DNA of 46,634 nucleotides from a virus, in IMG/VR virus record IMGVR_UViG_3300027852_000058, positions 1 through 46,634 of that record, one strand, 5' to 3'. The position numbers were made by a program, and so were the translations under genes. Numbering within the stretch: position 1 is the first letter of the stretch; each line of letters begins with the position of its first letter. Under the pieces are notes generated by a model. The model had not been told where the DNA came from. It ran no database searches and saw nothing but the letters and a program-made list of their open reading frames with translations. Shown here piece by piece: positions 24,784 through 32,362 of the stretch.

Positions 24784-25062
24784 TCACCTTTGGTAAAGTT
24801 GTTGTAAGTCTTCTTCTGTTGGCCCTAGCGGGTGTGAGCTGCAAAAGATCGAGCCTCCTTCCCGGTGTGGGAAGGATAAGCCGTCACAATAGCAAGTTTT
24901 TCTTTTTTCACTTGGCCCCAGTTTTTTGCGATATTTATCAAGTTTAAATTTTCTCTTTAAGCAAGATGGACAGCGCGGCGGTATTTTATAATTTTCAGGA
25001 TGCCGCGCTAGTGTTTTTCTAGTTCGGCAATTCCCGCACCGACACGGATAATATCCAAACAT
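24784..25062 (-). CDS. Cysteine-rich zinc-binding protein, unknown
   Basis: A 92-aa protein with CRCGNC at residues 7-12 and CPSC near residue 31, which could form one zinc site, and a second Cys/His group further on (CYCDGLSFPHREGG; CSSH). It is basic, as DNA- or RNA-binding zinc proteins often are. The start overlaps the stop of the preceding gene as TGATG. No named family is recognised. Confidence 0.65.
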   Translation of the reverse strand: MFGYYPCRCGNCRTRKTLARHPENYKIPPRCPSCLKRKFKLDKYRKKLGPSEKRKTCYCDGLSFPHREGGSIFCSSHPLGPTEEDLQQLYQR

Positions 25063-25325
25063 CAGCTATCAAGTTTATCCATATTTCTAACACTGTCAAA
25101 AATATCATCAACCTTTTGATTAAATCTCTCCCTGATAATATCAAAATAGTAATCGTTTTGCATTGCCTTTTTCATAAAAAAGATATATTTGCAAATAGAA
25201 TTTGTAAGCTCTGATTCTACATCATCATATATCTTTTCAATATCGCTAACCGATTCAACAGAATCAAGTTTTTTAAAAAATTCCAATGCTTCAGAAGTAG
25301 TTTTTTCAATAATTTCTTCATACAT
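25062..25325 (-). CDS. Unknown helical protein
   Basis: ATG at 25325 is preceded by AAACTGGAGTG, the ribosome motif common in this phage; a GTG at 25334 is rejected. The 87-aa product is acidic and wholly helical by eye (EEIIEKTTSEALEFFKKLDS; DIEKIYDDVESEL). It overlaps the previous gene by eight bases. Function unknown. Confidence 0.65.
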   Translation of the reverse strand: MYEEIIEKTTSEALEFFKKLDSVESVSDIEKIYDDVESELTNSICKYIFFMKKAMQNDYYFDIIRERFNQKVDDIFDSVRNMDKLDS

Positions 25326-25599
25326 TTTCTTCACTCCAGTTTATGTATTCTGCAATTTCAATTTTATCTTTAATGGGTAGTTTCCCCCAAACAGCTTTGG
25401 CGATTTTCTTTTCTTTAGTATCTGCTTTTTCTATAAAGTCTCCTTGGCTATCTACGAAATAAAATAAATTTAATTTTCCGATTTTTAAATCGGGATTTTT
25501 TGCGGAAAACCCAAAACAATCAAGAGCTTTAAATAAATCAGATTTTAAAAGGTTTGATTCTTTTAGGTCGGCTTCCTCTAGCCCGTAGTGATCGAGCAT
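25318..25599 (-). CDS. Unknown protein
   Basis: The start is ATG 25599, overlapping the stop of the membrane-protein gene (TAATG); the longer frame from 25692 runs in another frame through that gene and is rejected. The 93-aa product begins MLDHYGLEEADLKESNLL and contains LNLFYFVDSQGDFIEKADTKEKKIAKAVW. No domain is recognised. Confidence 0.65.
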   Translation of the reverse strand: MLDHYGLEEADLKESNLLKSDLFKALDCFGFSAKNPDLKIGKLNLFYFVDSQGDFIEKADTKEKKIAKAVWGKLPIKDKIEIAEYINWSEENV

Positions 25600-25829
25600 T
25601 AAAAAAACTTCAAGCCGTGGACATATCCTTTTTCTTGAATGATAACAGAAAGGGATACTGGGCCTAGTATGGACAAGCGAAGGGAAAAGCAAATATCATC
25701 CAGATATTGATCCTTTGAAATATCTGGAAATTCTTTCTGAAAATAGGCTAATGAAAACCCATAACTAAGAATTGAACAAACAGACCAAAAAATTGAAAAG
25801 ATAATCAAAAACAAAATAAAATATTGCAT
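25599..25829 (-). CDS. Small membrane protein downstream of a structured leader
   Basis: A 76-aa protein with a strongly hydrophobic N-terminus (YFILFLIIFSIFWSVCSILSYG, residues about 3-24) and a second weaker segment (LSILGPVSLSVII). The ribosome motif AAAACTGGAGA lies seven bases before ATG. The leader from 25830 to about 25955 has its own promoter and can fold to hide or expose this motif (see leader entry). Function unknown; possible roles are lysis control or superinfection exclusion, which are guesses. Confidence 0.65.
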   Translation of the reverse strand: MQYFILFLIIFSIFWSVCSILSYGFSLAYFQKEFPDISKDQYLDDICFSLRLSILGPVSLSVIIQEKGYVHGLKFF

Positions 25830-25834
25830 TTTAT

Positions 25835-25955
25835 TTTCTCCAGTTTTGAAAAATTAAATTTTATATTCATCCAGTTTTCAAAGAATGCCGCCCTGCCTCA
25901 GCAACGAATGGCATAGGAAAACTGGAGAGAAAGCCTACGCGACAGGGCGACATAA
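25835..25955 (-). ncRNA. Candidate structured leader RNA with pseudoknot
   Basis: Read on the minus strand there are three pairings. P1 is CGCCCTG (25943-25949) with CAGGGCG (25889-25895). P2, inside P1, is CGTAGG (25934-25939) with CCTATG (25912-25917), one G-U. The P2 loop (25918-25933) contains TCTCCAGTTTT, which pairs over ten bases with 25870-25879 downstream of P1, making an H-type pseudoknot. The same loop pairs over eleven bases with 25837-25847, the ribosome motif of the following gene. The two pairings exclude each other, as in a regulatory switch. The G-U pair would be a mismatch (A-C) on the plus strand, which favours the leftward RNA. Confidence 0.6.
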
Positions 25956-25960
25956 CACAC

Positions 25961-25988
25961 ATTATAGCGGGTACTTTTTACAAAACAA
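25961..25988 (-). promoter_or_regulatory. Promoter for the structured leader
   Basis: On the minus strand TTGTTT, 16 bases, TATAAT. It ends two bases beyond the stop of the gene at 25990 and gives a transcript that starts just before the leader stem P1. Confidence 0.65.
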
Positions 25989-25989
25989 G

Positions 25990-26388
25990 CTACGAAATTT
26001 CAATTGTGCATTTGGCTGGCTTTGACGTTACATAATAATCTATTTGCCCACCTTTGCCTTTTTTCTTGTAATTCGCATTTACAGAATATCTCAAACTGAA
26101 GCATTCTTGTTCCTCAGCACTCAATTTATCAAAATCGTCTCTCAATTCTTTTTGAAATTCTGCTGTTATAGAATTCGTTATTTTTTGAGCGCAAACAACT
26201 TCATCCGAGCCAACATCTTTTTTTAATTTCAAAATACCATTTTCAAACTTAGCTTCGGGATTTTCAGATTTGAGAATTTCAAAAATATCATCCCGTAAAG
26301 ATTCTTCAAGTTTTTTATATTTCTTTGCTAAGTCTCTTATTTCTTTGTAATTTTCTAAAGCTGTTTCATCTAAAGTTTTAATTTTCAT
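25990..26388 (-). CDS. Unknown charged protein
   Basis: A 132-aa protein. Its first half is a charged helix (YKEIRDLAKKYKKLEESLRDDI) and its second half contains VVCAQKITNSITAEFQKEL and ends KPAKCTIEIS. Phages often carry such genes near recombination ATPases, but no family is recognised with certainty. It overlaps the end of the preceding gene by eleven bases. Confidence 0.65.
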   Translation of the reverse strand: MKIKTLDETALENYKEIRDLAKKYKKLEESLRDDIFEILKSENPEAKFENGILKLKKDVGSDEVVCAQKITNSITAEFQKELRDDFDKLSAEEQECFSLRYSVNANYKKKGKGGQIDYYVTSKPAKCTIEIS

Positions 26389-26665
26389 CTATTTTATACC
26401 CGTTTAATGTGTCAAATTTTTTCATTTCTTTCACTAAAACATCTGCAATTTCAGCGGCAATATATTCTGCCGCGTCCTTTCTTAGTTTTAATTTAATATC
26501 GAGATCGCTACTTCCAACCATCAGCTCACCTGTTATTGCTGACATGAAGGGGTCGTCTACGGCTACCAGTGGCTGAAAAGCAGCAGTAAAAGGCTCTGGA
26601 ACAACTTTATAAACTCCCAAATTAAAACCGGAACCTTTAGCCTGAACAGTAATTGTTAATTCCAT
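26378..26665 (-). CDS. Unknown protein
   Basis: A 95-aa protein with a beta-rich N-terminus (MELTITVQAKGSGFNLGVYK) and a C-terminal amphipathic helix (AAEYIAAEIADVLVKEMKKF). GCGAGAAATG upstream of ATG is a weak ribosome site. No known domain. Its stop lies inside the start of the next gene. Confidence 0.65.
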   Translation of the reverse strand: MELTITVQAKGSGFNLGVYKVVPEPFTAAFQPLVAVDDPFMSAITGELMVGSSDLDIKLKLRKDAAEYIAAEIADVLVKEMKKFDTLNGYKIDEN

Positions 26666-26668
26666 TTT

Positions 26669-26887
26669 TCATTTCTCGCTATGTGGTTGTGGTTTTACCC
26701 TCGGGCAATCTAACTCTTTTTCTAAATAATTATGAATAATTTTTGCACAGGCTTTTTGCATATAAATTTGGCCTTTCGTTCTTTGATCTTGATTATCCCA
26801 ATAATGTTGCAATGCTTGCGTAGAAAAAAAGATTATAAACAAAACCAAAACATAAATCCCTATCGGTATTATAAAATCTTTATACAT
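26669..26887 (-). CDS. Small single-pass membrane protein
   Basis: A 72-aa protein with one transmembrane segment at residues about 6-22 (IIPIGIYVLVLFIIFFS), followed by a polar, helical tail (QRTKGQIYMQKACAKIIHNYL). It has the exact ribosome motif AAACTGGAGA (26896-26905). Function unknown. Confidence 0.65.
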   Translation of the reverse strand: MYKDFIIPIGIYVLVLFIIFFSTQALQHYWDNQDQRTKGQIYMQKACAKIIHNYLEKELDCPRVKPQPHSEK

Positions 26888-26904
26888 TTTTTATTTCTCC
26901 AGTT

Positions 26905-27096
26905 TTAAAACAATTCAACCCCTAGCGAAACATCTGCAACAATTCTTTTTTGCTTATTTGAAATGTCCCCTATGTTATGAAAATCTAAAGCTACATAGGT
27001 AACAGATAAGCCAGTTTCTTGTTCAAAATCTTTTAAGATTTTTAGAATTTCTTGTTCGGCTAATATTCTTTTTTTAGCTATTTCTGAAATGTCCAT
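26905..27096 (-). CDS. Unknown small protein
   Basis: A 63-aa protein, helix then strands (EIAKKRILAEQEILKILKDFEQETGLSV followed by VTYVALDF), with GTAAGGA upstream. Its N-terminal helix and the ETGL turn resemble short phage proteins of unknown function. No role is recognised. Confidence 0.6.
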   Translation of the reverse strand: MDISEIAKKRILAEQEILKILKDFEQETGLSVTYVALDFHNIGDISNKQKRIVADVSLGVELF

Positions 27097-27108
27097 ATTT
27101 AATCCTTA

Positions 27109-27369
27109 CTATTCCGGTGAATAAATTAGGTTGAACATTTCTTTAATGCAAACGGTGAAACCTTGTTTTTCATCGTATAGAACAAAATCTCCCGGCTCCC
27201 CAATAACCTCTCCAGACACTGTTTTTATGCAGATTTCACCATTTCTTTCACTTGTGAAATTTTCAAGATCGAATTCATTAGCCCATTTTAAAAACTCTTC
27301 TGGTGATTCATCCTCAAATGGTAATTGGAACGCTTCTATCTGATGATTTCGATTTTTATATTTAGCCAC
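27109..27369 (-). CDS. Conserved phage protein of the PGDF type
   Basis: The likely start is GTG 27369, with GGGGGTGAAAC upstream. The 86-aa product opens MAKYKNRNHQIEAFQL and has EPGDFVLYDEKQGFTVCIKEMFNLIY near the end. Many small phage proteins share this layout (modified residue near the start, then a Pro-Gly-Asp turn, then a Cys and F..IY). Their role is unknown. Confidence 0.7.
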   Translation of the reverse strand: MAKYKNRNHQIEAFQLPFEDESPEEFLKWANEFDLENFTSERNGEICIKTVSGEVIGEPGDFVLYDEKQGFTVCIKEMFNLIYSPE

Positions 27370-27372
27370 GTT

Positions 27373-27639
27373 TCACCCCCGCCCCGGTAAATGTGGATGC
27401 GGCAAGAAATCGCCAAACCCCACCATCCTAGAATACCCGTGGGATTGCAGCCAATCACGGCTAATATAGCGATCAGCGGGGTCTAGCTCTACGCGCTCAT
27501 ACCTCAGTTTATGAAAAGAAATTTCAGCAATACTAGAATTGGGAAACATTCCCTCAGAGACATATTTTCCACAAAAATCTTCACAGCTTTTTTTAAGCCA
27601 ATTTGTTTTTTCTTCGTAATCTTTTTTAATTTCGTTCAT
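27373..27639 (-). CDS. Unknown small protein
   Basis: An 88-aa protein with two N-terminal cysteines (KKSCEDFCGKY) and a C-terminus rich in Gly, His and Pro (HGYSRMVGFGDFLPHPHLPG). The upstream ribosome site is poor. Tight packing with both neighbours (three and two bases) is the main support for it being a gene. Confidence 0.55.
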   Translation of the reverse strand: MNEIKKDYEEKTNWLKKSCEDFCGKYVSEGMFPNSSIAEISFHKLRYERVELDPADRYISRDWLQSHGYSRMVGFGDFLPHPHLPGRG

Positions 27640-27641
27640 TT

Positions 27642-27947
27642 TTAACTACTCAAAATATAAAATTTAGTTAATAACCGCAAGCCAATATCGGTATCCTTTC
27701 TATCTTCTTCGGGAAAAAGAACGCCGGGATATTCCCATTGAGCGATTGTAAATATTGTATCCTGAATATTTTTTATTTTTTCTTCGCAGTCTGAATTTTT
27801 TTTGTTAAGCTCCCCAAGTTGTTGCTTTAGGCTTCTTCTTTCACTTTTCAAATTTAGAATTTCGTTTTTTAATTCTTGATTTTCTTTTTTATAAAATTCT
27901 AATTCTTCAATCAATTGCTTTTTTGTAAATTTTTCAATTGGTTTCAT
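27642..27947 (-). CDS. Coiled-coil protein, unknown
   Basis: ATG at 27947 has GAAGGAGA upstream; a longer frame from 28007 overlaps the HNH gene and is rejected. The 101-aa product has a clear coiled coil at about residues 8-60 (LIEELEFYKKENQELKNEI; ERRSLKQQLGELNKK) and a short hydrophobic C-terminal part (IAQWEYPGVLFPEEDR). Function unknown. Confidence 0.65.
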   Translation of the reverse strand: MKPIEKFTKKQLIEELEFYKKENQELKNEILNLKSERRSLKQQLGELNKKNSDCEEKIKNIQDTIFTIAQWEYPGVLFPEEDRKDTDIGLRLLTKFYILSS

Positions 27948-27951
27948 CCTA

Positions 27952-28236
27952 CTATTCTCCTTCATATTGCCATAGGACTGCATTGCAATAGTTATGCACA
28001 GCTCCAATAGTCATCGATGTATCGTGATTGTGATGTAAATGAACTGGGTATCTAAAAAAGTTTTTTGGGAATAGACGTTTGTTGATTTTTTTACGACGAA
28101 CACTTTTTGCAGGGGGGCCATCAAGACGGCTTTTGCAATAAAAACACAGTCCGTCTTGCTGTTCTATGTATTGCTCACGCACTTTTTTTCTTTCTGAAAA
28201 ATGCAATTCATCATAATTTATAGGGAGATCGTACAT
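27952..28236 (-). CDS. HNH-type endonuclease
   Basis: ATG at 28236 follows GGGAGAAAAATAA. The 94-aa protein has C31-x-x-C34 (LCFYCKSRL), the catalytic core HLHHNHDTSMTIG (H68-H71, D72) and a final C84 in HNYCNAVLW, the layout of recombination endonuclease VII and small HNH nucleases. It may act in DNA processing or recombination, or be a free-standing homing endonuclease; its small size and operon position favour the first. The gene before it ends two bases upstream. Confidence 0.8.
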   Translation of the reverse strand: MYDLPINYDELHFSERKKVREQYIEQQDGLCFYCKSRLDGPPAKSVRRKKINKRLFPKNFFRYPVHLHHNHDTSMTIGAVHNYCNAVLWQYEGE

Positions 28237-28237
28237 T

Positions 28238-29002
28238 TTATTTTTCTCCCAAAATTTGATAAGCGGTAATGTCGTAGGCTTTGTCAAATTTCCACTGCCA
28301 ATCACACATAATCGCCCCGTCATACCATCTGCTTCTTATAAAGACTTGATGTTTTAAACCCTCTGGAACCGGACATTCACCCCCGAACCACGGGCGGATA
28401 GGGTTTTCAATTACTTTGAAATTATCAAAACTGCGGGTTTCTTTTCCTAGAAAACTATCCTTACCCCCTATGAAAAAACGGCTGCATCCATCGGAATACA
28501 CTTCTTGGCTGACAATAGGATTATCCGTGTCGCCGTTCCAAACTTCGCACAAAATATCTTTTGGTAAATTTTTCTTTTTTAGCACTAAGTCTCTATGGAA
28601 AGCTGGTCTAGTCCTCTTTGTGTGTGCGCCTTCACTCGTCCAGCTTGAAGACCTCCATTCCCCATCTATACAGAAGCTCCCGATAATAGGATATTTTCTG
28701 CTCTCAACATAGTCATAAAATCGGACTTCAAGCCCGTCCTTTGTTTTATTCTCGAACTTCTCTCGCACTTCTTCCAGTTTTTCTAATTCTTCTTCACGAT
28801 TCATTTTGTCACCACGTGCGTTTATTTTTGCAATTTGACTTTCTGCTTCCTGAAAAATAAGATGACTATATTTTTTCCGAACGGAGTCTAAAAAGTCACC
28901 ATCGTTTTCCACGATATTTCCCAACTCATAAGGGTATAGGCCAAAGAATTTTTTTAAATCATCTATGCAATCATTTACTTTATCTTGATCTTGATTACTC
29001 AT
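28238..29002 (-). CDS. Conserved phage protein, unknown
   Basis: A 254-aa protein. The N-terminal 85 residues are helical and acidic. The rest contains many Trp/Gly pairs (GLEVRFYDYVESRKYPIIGSF; EWRSSSWTSEG; DSFLGKETRSFDNF) and ends YDITAYQILGEK, a closing pattern resembling the IIAYR ends of many small phage proteins of unknown role. AGGGG lies before ATG. It may be a fusion of a helical module with one or two copies of that short domain (inference). Confidence 0.65.
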   Translation of the reverse strand: MSNQDQDKVNDCIDDLKKFFGLYPYELGNIVENDGDFLDSVRKKYSHLIFQEAESQIAKINARGDKMNREEELEKLEEVREKFENKTKDGLEVRFYDYVESRKYPIIGSFCIDGEWRSSSWTSEGAHTKRTRPAFHRDLVLKKKNLPKDILCEVWNGDTDNPIVSQEVYSDGCSRFFIGGKDSFLGKETRSFDNFKVIENPIRPWFGGECPVPEGLKHQVFIRSRWYDGAIMCDWQWKFDKAYDITAYQILGEK

Positions 29003-29003
29003 T

Positions 29004-29441
29004 TTAACCCCTAGAATATCTAATTTTTAAAAACTTAGCATTATCATCCAATGCCGAATGAATTAACCAATTTGCATCTGGTAAAATATTACACGTTGGA
29101 TTTAGCAATTCAAATATTGGAACCTTAAAAATCAGTTCGTCCCCAGTTGAACCAATTTTACTTAGGCTCCCTGAGGCTTTAAAGCAATGAACGTCAAGAC
29201 TTTCCTCTGAGATTATGCCGAAATATGACCAATCCAAAACAATCGAGCGGGCTTCCTCTTTAAACTCTCGAATCATAGCGTCACGGGGTTCCTCACCCGG
29301 CTCAATTTTTCCACCAACACCGTTTAAAAATCCACGTTGCCATTCGGGTCTATTTTTTCTTATTAAAACAACATTTTCGCGCTGTTTATCAAAATAAAAT
29401 CCTAGAACGTATTGTTCTTTTTTTAATTCCTGATTATCCAT
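29004..29441 (-). CDS. Nudix hydrolase
   Basis: A 145-aa protein with a Nudix box at residues 44-67: G44-x5-E50-x7-R58-E59-x-x-E62-E63. The usual glycine after EE-x is replaced by arginine (EEARSI), which is tolerated in some members. The fold begins with YVLGFYFDKQRENVVLIRK and NGVGGKIEPGEE. Nudix enzymes cleave nucleoside diphosphates linked to another group; here nucleotide pool sanitation or NAD(H)-like substrates are possible. The ribosome site is CTGGAGA. Confidence 0.88.
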   Translation of the reverse strand: MDNQELKKEQYVLGFYFDKQRENVVLIRKNRPEWQRGFLNGVGGKIEPGEEPRDAMIREFKEEARSIVLDWSYFGIISEESLDVHCFKASGSLSKIGSTGDELIFKVPIFELLNPTCNILPDANWLIHSALDDNAKFLKIRYSRG

Positions 29442-29682
29442 TTTCGTTCTCCAGCATACTCTCGATAAACTGCCTTAAAAACTCGTCCATATTAGCGCGA
29501 AAATATCTAACTTGATTATCGTGGTGGAAAGTAATTTGCAAAAACTTATTCCCGCCCCCCGCGCTAGAAAATAATTCGACTGAAAAATCATCTGATCCCC
29601 CACTGATCCAACCCTGTTTAAATCCACAAGAAATAGAATCTTGAATACTACATTCTTCAAGCTCTAATTTAATATCCATCAT
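29434..29682 (-). CDS. Unknown protein
   Basis: The start is taken at ATG 29682 (a second ATG follows at once), with AAACTGGAGA upstream at 29687-29696; the frame upstream to 29733 is the coding region of the 51-aa gene in another frame. The 82-aa product is MMDIKLELEECSIQDS..., with a Gly/Ser-rich middle (GWISGGSDDF) and a helical end. It overlaps the Nudix gene by eight bases. Function unknown. Confidence 0.65.
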   Translation of the reverse strand: MMDIKLELEECSIQDSISCGFKQGWISGGSDDFSVELFSSAGGGNKFLQITFHHDNQVRYFRANMDEFLRQFIESMLENENG

Positions 29683-29834
29683 TCGCTCTCCAGTTTCAAT
29701 TTTAAATTTTCGACTTTCACGCAAAAGCAGCAAGGATCGACATCGCAGGCATTGTAATCACAGCTATCTAGGTCACAATGGCTATCTGAAATCTCACTCA
29801 ATAGAGAAATAGCCTGTTCTAATAGTGTTTGCAT
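29679..29834 (-). CDS. Very short cysteine-rich acidic protein
   Basis: This 51-aa frame begins ATG at 29834 with CTGGAGAGC upstream and ends with TGA overlapping the next start (ATGATG). The product is MQTLLEQAISLLSEISDSH followed by a Cys-rich acidic stretch with seven cysteines, among them CDLDSC and CDVDPCCFC. The good ribosome site, the coupled stop and the coherent composition support it. The cysteines may bind a metal. It is the first secure gene of the leftward early operon. Confidence 0.6.
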   Translation of the reverse strand: MQTLLEQAISLLSEISDSHCDLDSCDYNACDVDPCCFCVKVENLKLKLESE

Positions 29835-29916
29835 ATCGTTTGCTCTCCAGCCGAAGGCTTACCATATCACCATTTTTTTCACGAACAACAGGCAAAAAAT
29901 TTTTTCGCTCTATCAT
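29794..29916 (-). CDS. Possible 40-aa leader peptide
   Basis: ATG at 29916 opens a 40-codon frame (MIERKNFLPVVREKNGDMV...) overlapping the first 41 bases of the 51-aa gene in another frame. No convincing ribosome site is present. It is listed because it is the only frame between the divergent starts at 29834 and 29978. Confidence 0.25.
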   Translation of the reverse strand: MIERKNFLPVVREKNGDMVSLRLESKRYANTIRTGYFSIE

Positions 29917-29977
29917 TACAAAGTCAATTCCCGCATAATGCTCAGTTCTATTGCTCGACCAAAAAACTGGAAACTGG

Positions 29978-32242
29978 ATGAAACAACAAAAACAATACTT
30001 AGAACTTTTAGCGCCAAATGACACAGAATTTTTATTTGCCTGTTTTGATTACAGAAAGCAAAAACCACCAAAAACTTTTTATGGCACCTTAGTTGATCTT
30101 TTTGACGATTTACAAAGAGCTAACGATGAAGGCTATTGCGTCTATGTAACTGTAAATAAAACAGATGGCACCTTTAACGAAAAAGGAACACCACAACGCA
30201 AAAAGAAAAACGTAACCAATTGTAGAGCTATTTGGGTAGAAGATGATTCTATAGAAATCGAACCGCGTGATGATTTCCCGATAGAGCCTTCCTTTATAGT
30301 TCGTTCATCAAAAAACAAATATCACTACTACTGGCTAACGAATACCACTGAGTTCGCACAGTGGGAAGCCGTAATGATGGGTATGGTGGCGAACTGGGGT
30401 TGTGATCCTAATGCGCGGGACATAAGCCGCGTCCTACGCCTACCGGGTTTCTTGAATAATAAAAAAGCAGTCGATCAAGATTCCGTCATTTTTATCAAAG
30501 GAACCGGCAAAACTTTTGATTGGGATGAATTACACGAAATCTATCCAGAATTGGAAAAAGAGAAAAAAGAGGAAAAATCCTCTTTAAACTCAGATTTTAA
30601 TTTGCCAGACTCAATAGAGAAAATAATAAATTCAGAAAATTATCACAACTCTCTAGCTTCAATTTCCTTATCACTGGTCAATAACAACGTCCCTCGCGAA
30701 GTCGCGCTTTTTTGCTTAAAGTCTATTATGCAAGGCGTTCCCGTGGAAAAACGCCGTGAGGAATTTGATGACCGTGCCAGCGATGAACATTTATTAGAGT
30801 GCATCGATAGCGCAATAAATAAAGTAGAGGACGAAGATACCAGCGACGACGTAGATGTGGAAAGTTTGCTCGATCCCACAGATGATGAAGTTTTTGGGAG
30901 TCGCCTAACTTTCCCTCCCGGCGACATGGGCGATCTTTGTAAAGAAATTTTAGAAATGGCACCGCATCCCAATAAGATAATTTCAATCGCTGCGGGTATT
31001 GGTTTAATCGCTGGTATAACTGGCAGAAAATTTAATGTTTCCGGTTTCGGCTTAAACCTATATATAACGATTCTCGCTGATTCTGGTATAGGTAAGGCAA
31101 ATTTAAAAGACTCGATAAATAGAGCGTTAAGAGGTGGCCCATTAAATCAAGGCGCTAACTTTGCGGGATACTCTCGATTCACGGGGCCTAAAGCAATTTT
31201 TGATATGCTACAAGATGGCATGTCTCGAATATGTATTTTAGAGGAAGCTGGGCTTTTATCAGAATCAAAAAGTGGCGACCAACAAGGTATAAGTCGTGCA
31301 ACTCTTGATTTATTCACAAGTTCAGGTTTTCAAAAATTCTCAGGAAATGAGGGCTATTCTGATAAAAATAATTCTATTCCTAATTTAGAAAGTCCAGCGC
31401 TTTCGATGGTTTCAATATCGACACCACGCAGCTATTTAAACTCGATGAAAACGAAATCCTCTGAGCTATCAGGGGAAATTGCTCGCATGTGGCTTATGCG
31501 TAGTACAGAAAATAAAAATTATTTTAATGAAAACATGCGTACCGATTTTAGAAAAGAAACCAGAAAAAAAATAAATGACTTAGTAACGCTCTGCTTAACC
31601 GCTCAAAAATCAGATGTAGATTACAAGATAATTGATGTGGGAATTCCTAAAAAGTATTACAAAGACTCTAAAAGATGGGTTGATTTAGAAAATAAATATA
31701 AAATGGAAGGCGACAATTTACGCCGAACCCTATGCTCAAGGGCGTGGGCCAAGGTTTTAAAAATGGCATCAGTAATTTCTGTTTACAACGGAAAAAGTAA
31801 AATTGGCGACGATGAATATGAATGGGCAACGATGGCCGTGGAGCAAGAATTAGAATTTATAAAATTAACCTTCACCCATGAAGGCGTTGATAATTTAGAC
31901 AATATTGCAAAATCCGCAGTTTATCGACCTATCGTTCACATGCTGCAAAATAAATACGGTGATAAAAGTAAAAAAACACCATCTTTAGATTTAAGACAAC
32001 AGGGTATTTTTACACTGGGCAATTTAAAGCAGGTAGTCAGGAATAACGCTTTGCTGACAGAGTTAGACGATGACCCTTTATCGTTTAATCCAAAAACTGG
32101 TTTGGAAAAAATACTAAATTATATGATCCGAAGTGGTCAGTTAGTCGAAATGAAAAGAGAACAATTGCATATTTTAGGCTGCAAAAGCAAGATCGGTTAC
32201 AAAATAACAAGTGATTTTAGCTTAATGAACCTTCCAGAATAA
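29978..32242 (+). CDS. Primase-helicase, DUF3987-type
   Basis: ATG 29978 (with CTGGAAACTGG upstream) is preferred to TTG 29951. The 754-aa product has an N-terminal RepB/archaeo-eukaryotic-like primase domain: RAIWVEDD (83-90), SKNKYHYYWL (111-120) and RDISRVLRLPGFLN (148-161). An acidic linker follows to about 305, then a DUF3987-type ATPase domain with ILADSGIGKANL (365-376) and a Walker B-like ILEEAGLL (420-427). The Walker A is degenerate: the Ser/Thr after Lys373 is alanine. It should prime and unwind at the phage origin, and the non-coding candidate origin follows it directly. Confidence 0.8.
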   Translation: MKQQKQYLELLAPNDTEFLFACFDYRKQKPPKTFYGTLVDLFDDLQRANDEGYCVYVTVNKTDGTFNEKGTPQRKKKNVTNCRAIWVEDDSIEIEPRDDFPIEPSFIVRSSKNKYHYYWLTNTTEFAQWEAVMMGMVANWGCDPNARDISRVLRLPGFLNNKKAVDQDSVIFIKGTGKTFDWDELHEIYPELEKEKKEEKSSLNSDFNLPDSIEKIINSENYHNSLASISLSLVNNNVPREVALFCLKSIMQGVPVEKRREEFDDRASDEHLLECIDSAINKVEDEDTSDDVDVESLLDPTDDEVFGSRLTFPPGDMGDLCKEILEMAPHPNKIISIAAGIGLIAGITGRKFNVSGFGLNLYITILADSGIGKANLKDSINRALRGGPLNQGANFAGYSRFTGPKAIFDMLQDGMSRICILEEAGLLSESKSGDQQGISRATLDLFTSSGFQKFSGNEGYSDKNNSIPNLESPALSMVSISTPRSYLNSMKTKSSELSGEIARMWLMRSTENKNYFNENMRTDFRKETRKKINDLVTLCLTAQKSDVDYKIIDVGIPKKYYKDSKRWVDLENKYKMEGDNLRRTLCSRAWAKVLKMASVISVYNGKSKIGDDEYEWATMAVEQELEFIKLTFTHEGVDNLDNIAKSAVYRPIVHMLQNKYGDKSKKTPSLDLRQQGIFTLGNLKQVVRNNALLTELDDDPLSFNPKTGLEKILNYMIRSGQLVEMKREQLHILGCKSKIGYKITSDFSLMNLPE

Positions 32243-32342
32243 AAAATCCTTTTGCGAAAAAATATTTTTTAGCGATTATTTTCCCAAACTTTTAAAATAC
32301 CCCTCCCGTTAGAATTCAATTAGCCTCTTTTTGCGAGTTTAC

Positions 32343-32362
32343 TACTGTATATACATACAGTA
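32343..32362. promoter_or_regulatory. LexA (SOS) box 1
   Basis: TACTGTATATACATACAGTA differs at one position from the E. coli LexA consensus TACTGTATATATATACAGTA. It has eight-base perfect arms around a four-base centre. Confidence 0.75.
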
